Shown: positions 1 to 5,874, numbered from the stretch's first letter. The stretch is 6,071 nucleotides of DNA from JAHFOW01 sp964370795 (GCA_964370795.1 CAYJME010000198.1:1-6071), one strand, 5' to 3'. The notes: generated by a model from the letters alone, not told the origin. A program made the numbers and translations.

Positions 1-660
1 AAATGAACCTTTTTCATGGCCAAAAAGTTCGCTTTCGAGAATTTCCTTGTTGAGGGCGGCGCAACTGAGCTTTATAAAAGGCCCTTCACGGCGATTACTG
101 TTGTAGTGTATCGCCCCCGCCGTCAGTTCCTTTCCCGTTCCACTCTCACCCTGAATGAGAATTGTTGTATCACGGCTGGCTACGGTATTGATAATTTCAA
201 ATACCCGCTTCATCGCATCGCCCCGCCCAATGATGTTATCGTAACCGTACTGGCTGAGCACCTGTTGTTTCAGCAAAACATTTTCAGCAACGGTATTCTT
301 ATGATCGAGCGCCTTTTGCAATTTGATGATTAATTCGTCGAGGGAAAATGGCTTTGTCACATAGTCGTAAGCGCCTTCCTTCATAGCGGCAACGGCGTTT
401 TCAATAGAGCCGTAGGCAGTCATGATAATGACAACAGTATCGGGGGATAATTTTTTTATCTCTCTCAGAAACTCTATGCCATCCATTTTAGGGAGACGCA
501 CGTCTGTTATGACGGCATCAAAGTTTGATGATTGCAGCGACTTGAGGCCTTCTGTGGCGATTGAGAGTGAAGTGACGGTATAACCCTCCTTTGTCAATTT
601 ATCTTCAAGGGATACACGGATAAGTTTTTCGTCGTCGACAACAAGTATTTTACTTTTCAT
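1..660 (-). CDS. Sigma-54-dependent response regulator, NtrC/AtoC/ZraR family (3' end beyond window)
   Basis: The minus strand is open from ATG at 660 to the left edge, giving the first 220 residues of a protein that is usually 440-480 long. Residues 1-120 are a receiver domain: acidic pair D9-D10, phosphoacceptor D53 in ITDVRLPKMDG, switch T81 in MTAYGS, and K103 in VTKPFS. After a linker, the AAA+ sigma-54 interaction domain starts near residue 142 (NIIGRG). It has Walker A GESGTGKE at 171-178, and the sequence stops in ESELFGHEKGSF, where family members continue TGA (the GAFTGA loop that contacts sigma-54). The DNA-binding HTH would lie outside. By family, the phosphorylated protein oligomerises and uses ATP to open sigma-54 promoters. 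The start is fixed by the canonical KSKILVVDDE beginning; no good Shine-Dalgarno precedes it. The likely partner is the kinase at 1550-3472 on the same strand, 889 bp upstream. Confidence 0.95.
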   Translation of the reverse strand, partial: MKSKILVVDDEKLIRVSLEDKLTKEGYTVTSLSIATEGLKSLQSSNFDAVITDVRLPKMDGIEFLREIKKLSPDTVVIIMTAYGSIENAVAAMKEGAYDYVTKPFSLDELIIKLQKALDHKNTVAENVLLKQQVLSQYGYDNIIGRGDAMKRVFEIINTVASRDTTILIQGESGTGKELTAGAIHYNSNRREGPFIKLSCAALNKEILESELFGHEKGSF

Positions 661-687
661 ATTGAGAGAATATTAAGGCGTACAATT

Positions 688-721
688 GTCATTGCGAGGA
701 CGACAGTCCGAAGCAATCTCA
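688..721. repeat. Dispersed hairpin repeat of the tcattgcgagg...gaagcaatct type
   Basis: This short element begins gtcattgcgagga and ends cgaagcaatctc. It folds through attgc (691-695) with gcaat (713-717) and ggac (698-701) with gtcc (706-709). Related sequence recurs at 5729-5831, and the bases at 891-911 belong to the same broad group. Such elements are common non-coding repeats in several environmental bacterial lineages and are often mis-annotated as short proteins. It sits 28 bp upstream of the response regulator start, so it could lie in that gene's leader, but nothing shows a regulatory role. Confidence 0.7.
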
Positions 722-751
722 CATTTATAAAATGCATTACCTATTATACAA

Positions 752-811
752 GGAATTTCAAAGTTGTAGAACGAAGCGGTGCTTCGTTACGAGCGAAGTA
801 CCACTTCGCAC
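752..811. repeat. Twin tandem hairpins with a ggaatttcaa leader
   Basis: A leader, ggaatttcaaagttgt (752-767), is followed by two adjacent perfect hairpins. The first has an 8-bp stem, aacgaagc (770-777) and gcttcgtt (781-788), with loop ggt. The second has a 7-bp stem, gcgaagt (793-799) and acttcgc (803-809), with loop acc. The second hairpin is roughly the reverse complement of the first, so one longer stem could form instead. The layout resembles REP/BIME-type elements, but I recognise no named family. A near copy of the leader precedes the hairpin at 3629-3653. Confidence 0.65.
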
Positions 812-890
812 TCCAGAAAAGTCACTGCTGCCGCAGACAGCTTAATTAAATACCGTTTTCCCTGGTTGAATCATTTTATTATCAGGGAAG

Positions 891-938
891 GATTGCTTCA
901 GTCGTTCCTCCCTGTCTGCGTGCATCACACAGGCAGGG
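891..938. repeat. Composite dispersed repeat with imperfect 13-bp hairpin
   Basis: The segment has two parts. Bases 895-911 (gcttcagtcgttcctcc) are an exact reverse complement of 5739-5755. They run into an inverted repeat, ccctgtctgcgtg (910-922) and cacacaggcaggg (926-938), with loop cat; the arms pair at 11 of 13 positions. The minus-strand reading frame through it (882-1103) gives a GGTTEAI peptide typical of such repeats and shows no protein family, so I do not call a gene here. Confidence 0.65.
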
Positions 939-962
939 TTGTCCATAGTTTTTTGTAAGTTT

Positions 963-989
963 TTCTTCGTGACCTTCGTGTTTTTCGTG
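963..989. repeat. Three 9-bp units, (ttcttcgtg)-type triplet
   Basis: Three consecutive 9-mers are present: ttcttcgtg (963-971), accttcgtg (972-980) and tttttcgtg (981-989), sharing a core of (t/c)ttcgtg or tttcgtg. Related runs are familiar as dispersed repeats in environmental bacterial genomes, and their minus-strand translation gives HEKHEGHEE-like peptides. It is probably non-coding. Two other triplets with the same period occur at 5875-5901 and 5925-5951. Confidence 0.7.
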
Positions 990-1086
990 GTAAACCATCA
1001 CCATGTTTTTATTGAAATTTATTGCTATAATAATCCACACAATATGCAAATTCAATAGAATTTGTTGCTTGTAAAAATTACCAAAA

Positions 1087-1132
1087 ATATTATTTCTTTC
1101 CAAAAAAGAAAAATAATTGATATTATTTCTTT
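1087..1132 (+). promoter_or_regulatory. 13-bp direct repeats before the ATPase remnant
   Basis: Two identical copies of atattatttcttt (1087-1099 and 1120-1132) lie 33 bp apart, about three helical turns, ending 3 bp before the ATG at 1136. Between them, aaagaaaaataat is partly complementary to the copies, so a weak hairpin is also possible. The placement would suit an operator or an AT-rich promoter, but low complexity makes chance plausible. No clear Shine-Dalgarno is present before 1136. Confidence 0.3.
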
Positions 1133-1135
1133 ATT

Positions 1136-1518
1136 ATGAAGAAAGAAATACTTAAAGAAATTATCCGGGGCTTTCACAAAACCCCTTTGCCGGAAAGCAG
1201 GAAAAGGGATATAACCATTCCACATGATACCGGAAAGATTATAACTCTTTCCGGAAGATTTTTTTCTACAAAAATAAACGGGAATGCGACTTTATTGTCC
1301 TTGAGCAGCCGGGTGTAACAGGTGTCATCCAGGTGTGCTATACCGCTGCGGAAAGAAAAACAAGACGACGTGAGTTAGAAGGACTCGTTGATGCCTGTAA
1401 CGAATTTTCTGTTAAGGAAGGGTATCTAATAACCTCTGCTGAAGAAGAAAATATTACCGAAAGTGGTATTACGGTAAAAGTCATGCCGGCATATAAGTTT
1501 TTACTGACTCAACTTTGA
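1136..1518 (+). pseudogene. Internally deleted DUF4143/AAA_14-type ATPase remnant
   Basis: Two out-of-frame pieces of one gene are fused. The 5' piece from ATG 1136 reads MKKEILKEIIRGFHKTPLPE and continues to GKIITLSG, the N-terminus typical of this ATPase family, where the Walker A segment (G-x-RRSGKT) should follow. At about 1250-1256 the sequence jumps to a second frame encoding KIFFYKNKRECDFIVLEQ, then IQVCYT and RRRELEGLVDACNEF, and ends VMPAYKFLLTQL at the TGA at 1516-1518. That is the DUF4143 C-terminus, with its ECDF nuclease-fold-like motif. The family is usually about 380-440 residues; only about 130 codons remain, so Walker A, Walker B and most of the protein are gone. The 5' frame stops at 1316-1318. 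An 8-bp inverted repeat, ccggaaag/ctttccgg (1230-1254), abuts the junction. The remnant lies on the opposite strand to the flanking kinase and regulator. Recognition of both ends is from memory of the family. Confidence 0.82.
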
Positions 1519-1549
1519 GTTCCAGATTTAATCATACTTTGCATTTTAT

Positions 1550-3472
1550 TTAAGCACATGGGAGGCATATGGTAAATTGTGTGCCTTCCCCTGCCTTGCT
1601 CGCAATACTGATTTCGCCGTGGTGGTCTTCAATAATCCGTTTTGAGATGGCAAGCCCCAAACCAAGCCCTTTTCCGCCTTCTTTATTCTTGGTTGTGAAA
1701 AATGGTTCAAATATTTTATCTAAGCTTTTCTGCTCAATTCCGCACCCGGTGTCGCTAAGCTGAATAGTGACACACCGGTCGTGTTTCTTACAAAAATCTG
1801 TCTTTATGGTCAAGGTTCCGCCGCCCGGCATACTTTCCAATGCGTTTACCATGATATTGATAAATACCTGAGATAACTGGTCTGAATCTACCATGACAGG
1901 CGACAAGGATTCATTCAGTATCTTGTGGATATATACATTGCAAGGTTCAAGCCTGTATTCAATAAATTCAAGGGCGTGGCGTATAATATCATTTATATTC
2001 TTTCCCGACAGGGTGAGTGCGTACGGTTTAGAAAATGTCAAAAGTCGTTTTACTATCATCTCGACCCGCTTAAGTCCTTCCAGCATGAGATTCGCATACT
2101 TCCTGGTTTGCTCAATATTTTCCGGCTCATTTTTCATCATGCTGGCAAAATTCTGCAACCCGCCCAGGGGGTTGTTGATTTCATGCGCCACCTCAGCCGC
2201 AAGTTCCCCCACAGCCGCAAGGCGCTCTGCCCGTAACAATTGGGACGTTCGCTCTTCCACTTTTTGTTCCAGATTGGAGTAAGACTCCTTCAGTTTTGTC
2301 GCCATTTTATTGAATTCTTCCGCAAGGATACCGACCTCGCTCTGCGAAACAATCAAAATCCGGTGATCAAGTTTTCCAGAGGCAATAGCCTTTGCGCCCT
2401 CGGTCAGTTCCAGGATAGGTTGGGTAATCCGGTTCGTGAATGAAATCCCAAGGGCAACAACAACGGTAATGCAAAAAAAGATTAGGACAATGACACGCTT
2501 TTTGAGTTTTTCGACCGGGGCAAATGCCTCGGCTAAATCTTGCTTCGCTACAAGTCCCCAGTTAAGAACGGGAACATACCGATATGCTGAAAGTACAGGG
2601 ACGTTCCGATAATCCCTGGACTCCTTGATACCTTCTCTCCCACCGGAGCTTAACACCGAGGGGATGTCCTGCGTAGTATTAATATTACGAACAAATTGTA
2701 AGGCAGCGCCTTCCTTGTGGCGAAGGTTATTCAGGTATACAATGTTATTACCCTCTCTCCTCACTAAAAGGGTCTCCCCCGTCTTCCCCATGCCGGGCCA
2801 GTTACGGATCAATGGCTCAATACTGTTTCTCACATCAATATCTAATAATATCACGCCAATAATTATATCACTGCTTTCCAGGGTAAGGGTGTTTGTTAAA
2901 CAAATGGGGCAATAGTAGGTTATGCAATTTTGTCCTGTCAGTTCCGAGGCGTGGATATCCTTTATTGATACTTCCTTTTTTTCAAGGACGTCTACATAAC
3001 TATTGAACGACGTCATTGTTTTCCCCACAATTTCAGGGTATGTTGAGACGACTACTTCTCCATTAGCGCCATCAATGACTGAAATGACGTTATAATGTTT
3101 GTAAAATTGTTTCAATGCATGGAGATTTTCTAAAACCCTGTTGTAATTAGTTTTACCAGGTTCCGTGTATTTCAGTTGTTCAACGTTTTCGCACCTTCGT
3201 CTCTGATGGATAAGACTGGTAACAGCGGCGGCAAGTATCTTGTTGCGGGCAATCACGGAGGTATCGATGAGTCGTTCTTCCAGCCAATTGCTGAGTTCAT
3301 CTTTCTTCAGATCGGCTATGGAGGTGAGCTGTTCAATCACCCGCTGTTCAATGGCATTTTTGCTGCTATAATATTCCATGATACAGACAATCAACAGGGG
3401 AACGGTGGTCAAAAAACAGATAGAGCAGATGAGTTGTACTTTAATGCTCTTAAAGATGTGTTGGTAGTTCAT
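1550..3472 (-). CDS. Membrane sensor histidine kinase (Cache-HAMP-HisKA-HATPase)
   Basis: The gene is complete at 640 residues. A first membrane segment spans about 13-33. A periplasmic sensor of about 290 residues follows (34-325), with dCache-like features such as VISVIDGANGEVVVSTYPE and the late GKTGETLLVRREGN. The second membrane segment is about 327-345, HAMP about 346-400, and a short coiled coil leads to HisKA with phosphoacceptor H430 in EVAHEINNPLGG. The ATPase domain shows N box N543 (NIMVNALESMPGGG), G1 DTGCG at 574-578, F box FEPFFTT, and G2 GLGLG at 602-606. By family, it autophosphorylates H430 and donates to a response regulator, here very likely the NtrC-type regulator at 1-660. 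The sensor contains C183, C188 and C191 (C-x4-C-x2-C), which is unusual and might bind metal or sense redox state. The start follows a consensus -10 box with a leader of only about 15 nt and no clear Shine-Dalgarno. The ligand is unknown. Confidence 0.95.
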   Translation of the reverse strand: MNYQHIFKSIKVQLICSICFLTTVPLLIVCIMEYYSSKNAIEQRVIEQLTSIADLKKDELSNWLEERLIDTSVIARNKILAAAVTSLIHQRRRCENVEQLKYTEPGKTNYNRVLENLHALKQFYKHYNVISVIDGANGEVVVSTYPEIVGKTMTSFNSYVDVLEKKEVSIKDIHASELTGQNCITYYCPICLTNTLTLESSDIIIGVILLDIDVRNSIEPLIRNWPGMGKTGETLLVRREGNNIVYLNNLRHKEGAALQFVRNINTTQDIPSVLSSGGREGIKESRDYRNVPVLSAYRYVPVLNWGLVAKQDLAEAFAPVEKLKKRVIVLIFFCITVVVALGISFTNRITQPILELTEGAKAIASGKLDHRILIVSQSEVGILAEEFNKMATKLKESYSNLEQKVEERTSQLLRAERLAAVGELAAEVAHEINNPLGGLQNFASMMKNEPENIEQTRKYANLMLEGLKRVEMIVKRLLTFSKPYALTLSGKNINDIIRHALEFIEYRLEPCNVYIHKILNESLSPVMVDSDQLSQVFINIMVNALESMPGGGTLTIKTDFCKKHDRCVTIQLSDTGCGIEQKSLDKIFEPFFTTKNKEGGKGLGLGLAISKRIIEDHHGEISIASKAGEGTQFTICLPCA

Positions 3473-3494
3473 GGCAAGATAGCGTAATAAAACG

Positions 3495-3522
3495 ATTATA
3501 AACCATCTCCACGTTGCGGAAA
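3495..3522 (-). promoter_or_regulatory. Candidate sigma-70-type promoter for the histidine kinase
   Basis: On the minus strand a perfect TATAAT lies at 3500-3495. A weak -35, tttccg (3522-3517, 3 of 6 matches), sits 16 bp upstream. Transcription would start near 3488, leaving a leader of only about 15 nt before the kinase ATG at 3472. The -10 match and position are good; the -35 is poor, so an activator or an extended element may be needed. Confidence 0.45.
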
Positions 3523-3606
3523 TAAATTATTATTTATTCTTATTCGTAATAATAACAAAAATAGGTTATATTTCAATCTTTAGCAAGTTACCATTCCTGA
3601 TATTTG

Positions 3607-3653
3607 GGAATTTCAATGTTGTTGCAGGAGGGGCGTATTTGCAATACGCCCCT
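3607..3653. repeat. Leader plus 11-bp perfect hairpin (aggggcgtatt type)
   Basis: Bases 3629-3639 (aggggcgtatt) pair perfectly with 3643-3653 (aatacgcccct) around loop tgc. The preceding ggaatttcaatgttgt (3607-3622) differs by one base from the leader at 752-767. The palindrome belongs to a widespread class of dispersed bacterial repeats. It lies between the divergent kinase and DUF445 genes, 50 bp before the DUF445 start, and would fall in that gene's 5' leader if transcription starts upstream. It lacks a following T-run, so it is not a typical intrinsic terminator. Confidence 0.7.
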
Positions 3654-3703
3654 ACGCGTGAACGTGAAAGAAAGCCTCCGGATGGCTGATTTATGGGAGC
3701 CGT

Positions 3704-4945
3704 ATGAAAAAAGATCACAAGGAAACAACCCTTAAAAAAACGAAAAGTATTGCAACGGGCATCCTGCTCGTCATGATCGTTGTTTATATCGCCGCCAAGG
3801 TTTACGAAAGAACGTTTCCGTGGGTAGGGTTTGTGCGCGCATTTGCCGAGGCGTCCATGATTGGCGCCCTTGCGGACTGGTTTGCAGTGGTAGCGCTTTT
3901 CCGTCATCCACTGGGAATCCCCCTGCCACACACGGCAATTATTCCTGCCAATAAAGACCGGATAGGCGAGAGCCTGGGGGAATTTGTTCAGAGTAATTTT
4001 CTAACGCAGGATGTAATAAAAGAAAAACTTCAGTCAATCAACATAACGGAAAAGGTTGCCCAATGGCTGGAAATCCCAAAAAATAGCGAACTCATTATTG
4101 ATGAAGTTTGTTTGTTCATTCCCAGAATACTGGACACCCTTGATGATAAGGACATCCGAAAATTTCTTGCGAATAATATTTCGGCAGCAATTCATTCAAT
4201 CGAATTTACCCCTTCTATCATAGGAAATCTTTTATCGATACTCACTTCTCAAAACAGACATCAAATTCTCCTTGACCATGTATTTGTATTGGCAAAGGAA
4301 CTGTTTGATACCTACAAGCCTGATCTGAAAGAAAAAATTACCCGTGAGTGTCCACTCTGGTTTGTTTTATTAGGCGGCGATACTGCGATTTATAATAAAG
4401 TCGTAAAAGGAATGCACGAAACGATTGAGCAATTTGTTACAAACCCCAACCATGCGTTGAGAAAAAAACTTGACGAAGAAATACTCATGTTTGTTGAAAA
4501 ACTGAAAACGACGTCCGAATTTAAAGACAAATGGGAAAAATTCAAAGAGGTCATTTCACATCACCCGACAATCAAGCACTATATTGACAACGTCTGGGAT
4601 GATATTAAAAAAGTCATTATCAGGAATTTTACGAATTCCGAATCTTATATCAGGATACAACTGAGAAAAAACATAGTCGCAACAGCAAGAGGATTATTAC
4701 AGAATACCACCATCCTCCAAAAATTCAATGGCTGGATAGAGGCCATTACCATTGGCGCTATTACGCGGCATGGCCATGAAATCAGCGGTATGATTGCCGA
4801 AAGAATAAAAAAGTGGGATGCCCGAACGGTGACTCAAAAGCTCGAACTGCAGGTAGGCAGGGATTTACAGTATATTCGGCTAAATGGTACGATTGTTGGT
4901 GGAATTGTTGGTCTTATTATCCACGCCTTATCATCGTTCTTTTAA
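3704..4945 (+). CDS. DUF445 (YjiN-like) membrane-anchored protein
   Basis: The gene is complete at 413 residues, close to the usual family length of about 400-430. An N-terminal membrane segment (about 16-32, ATGILLVMIVVYIAAKVY) precedes the DUF445 signature: FVRAFAEASMIGALADWFAV and LFRHPLGIPLPHTAIIPANK, then RIGESLGEFVQSNFL (about 86-100). A long, charged, mostly helical body follows, and a C-terminal hydrophobic segment (about 394-413, GTIVGGIVGLIIHALSSFF) ends the protein, as in YjiN. The biochemical role of the family is not established; an inner-membrane location is inferred from the two hydrophobic ends. The start is supported by gggag at 3695-3699, 4 nt before the ATG. It is divergent from the kinase and probably monocistronic, since the next sequence downstream is a convergent pseudogene 11 bp away. 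Confidence 0.92.
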   Translation: MKKDHKETTLKKTKSIATGILLVMIVVYIAAKVYERTFPWVGFVRAFAEASMIGALADWFAVVALFRHPLGIPLPHTAIIPANKDRIGESLGEFVQSNFLTQDVIKEKLQSINITEKVAQWLEIPKNSELIIDEVCLFIPRILDTLDDKDIRKFLANNISAAIHSIEFTPSIIGNLLSILTSQNRHQILLDHVFVLAKELFDTYKPDLKEKITRECPLWFVLLGGDTAIYNKVVKGMHETIEQFVTNPNHALRKKLDEEILMFVEKLKTTSEFKDKWEKFKEVISHHPTIKHYIDNVWDDIKKVIIRNFTNSESYIRIQLRKNIVATARGLLQNTTILQKFNGWIEAITIGAITRHGHEISGMIAERIKKWDARTVTQKLELQVGRDLQYIRLNGTIVGGIVGLIIHALSSFF

Positions 4946-4956
4946 TATTCATTACA

Positions 4957-5215
4957 TCAAAAAGAAAGCCTGAGCTCTGTTTCCCTCTTAGCTATTGATG
5001 TTGCAATATTGGGGCTATTTGGATTTACATCTATCGTTCTGGTTCCCGGAACGACAACCAGATCCATGTCTTCCATGGGTATTGCTCCAAATAGCACCTG
5101 GTCTCCCATGACCAGCGCCCCGGCAAATCCGACCCGATGTTTGAACCGTATCTCATGGTTTTAATTCAAGCCTTCTCGAATTTTTCAAGATTACTTTCGC
5201 ATTTACGATGCCCAT
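4957..5215 (-). pseudogene. Internally deleted clan AA (retropepsin-like) aspartic protease remnant
   Basis: The 5' piece starts at ATG 5215, with an aaagga motif about 11 nt upstream, and reads MGIVNAKVILKNSRRLELKP before TGA at 5155-5153. This is the usual N-terminus of small bacterial clan AA proteases of about 120-130 residues. The second piece, in another frame from about 5154, reads EIRFKHRVGFAGALVMGDQV, then LFGAIPMEDMDLVV and VNPNSPNIATSIAK, ending at TGA 4959-4957. LFGAIPMEDMDL corresponds to the LLGAIPLEDLDL block near the family C-terminus. The stretch that should lie between them, with the catalytic DTGA motif and the flap, is missing (roughly 50-60 codons by comparison with remembered family members), so activity is not possible. 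The gene is convergent with the DUF445 gene. Recognition rests on motif memory, without alignment. Confidence 0.78.
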
Positions 5216-5268
5216 AATTTGTTTAATCCTTTAATAGAATTTCAACAGACAGTCAGAAAACACACATC

Positions 5269-5308
5269 TAAAGTGTACCCCATTGTCTAGACAATGGGGT
5301 ACACTTTA
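5269..5308. repeat. Perfect 40-bp palindrome centred on CTAG
   Basis: The half-site TAAAGTGTACCCCATTGTCT (5269-5288) is followed directly by its exact reverse complement (5289-5308), with no spacer. As RNA it would need a few unpaired central bases but would be a very strong hairpin; as DNA it could extrude a cruciform. No T-run follows on either strand, so a standard terminator is doubtful. It begins 53 bp upstream of the protease remnant's ATG. The half-site resembles a transposon terminal inverted repeat, so an abutted pair of element ends is one reading; I cannot name an element. Confidence 0.85.
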
Positions 5309-5587
5309 ATTGACAGGGAAAAATACTACTTCAAATTCAGATTCTCACCTTCCTGCCATTCCTGCTTTCCTCAGCAAACCGTTATCTGTTTGTTTATTTT
5401 TGACTTCTTTCCCTTTTAGTTTTTTCGCTATTTCCCCTGAATGAGCAGCCGTTGGGCGTTGCCAATCGCAGTCAGGAGACTGCTCCTACCAGAGTTGTTG
5501 CCAAAAATAACCTGATTTAATGTTTGTTGTATTAAAGCTACCGTAATGCATAATTTAAACATTTTACTATGCTTTTAGAGAAAAGCC
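5309..5587. other. Intergenic tract with a two-way hairpin, no confident gene
   Basis: No protein family is recognisable on either strand. A minus-strand frame open from about 5489 to TGA at 5347-5345 gives EIAKKLKGKEVKNKQTDNGL near its end, but it has no convincing start and its first part is repeat sequence, so it is not called. At 5468-5487 two hairpins overlap: gcagtc/gactgc (5468-5473 with 5478-5483) and aggag/ctcct (5474-5478 with 5483-5487). Only one can form at a time. Similar caggagactgctcct sequences are dispersed repeats in other genomes. Confidence 0.5.
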
Positions 5588-5603
5588 TGTGACGTACGTC
5601 ACA
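5588..5603. promoter_or_regulatory. CRP/FNR-superfamily-type operator, TGTGA-N6-TCACA
   Basis: The 16-bp sequence tgtgacgtacgtcaca is a perfect palindrome and contains the exact cAMP-CRP consensus half-sites TGTGA and TCACA with 6-bp spacing. No intact gene starts within several hundred bases on either side, so its target is not visible. It may serve a gene that has been lost or one beyond the window, or it may be chance. Other CRP/FNR family members such as HcpR also use TGTGA-like half-sites. Confidence 0.4.
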
Positions 5604-5638
5604 TTTTCAAAGATTTATTTTATTTGCCACAGTCATCA

Positions 5639-5654
5639 TGCCGCCCTTGCGGCA
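5639..5654. repeat. Short hairpin tgccgc-cctt-gcggca
   Basis: A 6-bp perfect GC-rich stem (5639-5644 with 5649-5654) closes a 4-base loop. It sits in the same repeat-rich tract as the elements around it. No T-run follows, so a terminator is not supported. Confidence 0.45.
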
Positions 5655-5728
5655 CCCAGAAACGATGAAAATATTTGTATGCATGTAGCCGCATGCTTTA
5701 GAGTCCGTGCCAAAAGCCCACTGTCGTG

Positions 5729-5831
5729 TCATTGCAAAGGAGGAACGACTGAAGCCGAAGTTGAGAGCAAAGCGAAGCAAACCCCTGTTATTATTTATGA
5801 GAAAAAGATTGCTTCGCTTCGCTCGCAATGA
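5729..5831. repeat. About 100-bp inverted-repeat element of the tcattgc...gcaatga type
   Basis: The ends tcattgc (5729-5735) and gcaatga (5825-5831) are inverted copies. Inside, gagcaaagcgaagcaa (5765-5780) pairs with ttgcttcgcttcgctc (5809-5824) at 15 of 16 positions. Bases 5739-5755 are an exact inverted copy of 895-911. It appears to be a larger relative of the element at 688-721 and may be two abutting copies or a MITE-like unit. Frames across it give CHCKGGTTEA-like peptides, a hallmark of spurious repeat-derived ORFs. Confidence 0.65.
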
Positions 5832-5874
5832 TATCGAAACGGAAAGTTATTCAATATTCCTCCATTCCCTTTAC

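Noticed and set aside
16..333. Plus-strand open frame of 105 codons
   Set aside because: It is the antisense shadow of the response regulator, whose minus-strand frame carries clear receiver and Walker A motifs.
882..1103. Minus-strand open frame of 73 codons
   Set aside because: Its peptide (HEKHEGHEE, GGTTEAI) is a translation of two dispersed repeats and shows no domain or ribosome binding site.
1333..1518. Separate small gene starting at MCYTAAERK
   Set aside because: The same frame continues upstream as ECDFIVLEQPGVTGVIQVCY, matching the DUF4143 C-terminus, so it is part of the ATPase remnant.
3566..3931. Minus-strand open frame of 121 codons
   Set aside because: It overlaps the start of the DUF445 gene in antisense and reads through the hairpin repeat; there is no family resemblance.
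5345..5489. C-terminal fragment of a transposase beside the 40-bp palindrome
   Set aside because: The frame ends in a lysine-rich peptide (EIAKKLKGKEVKNKQ) but has no start, no DDE-type motif, and partly consists of repeat sequence.
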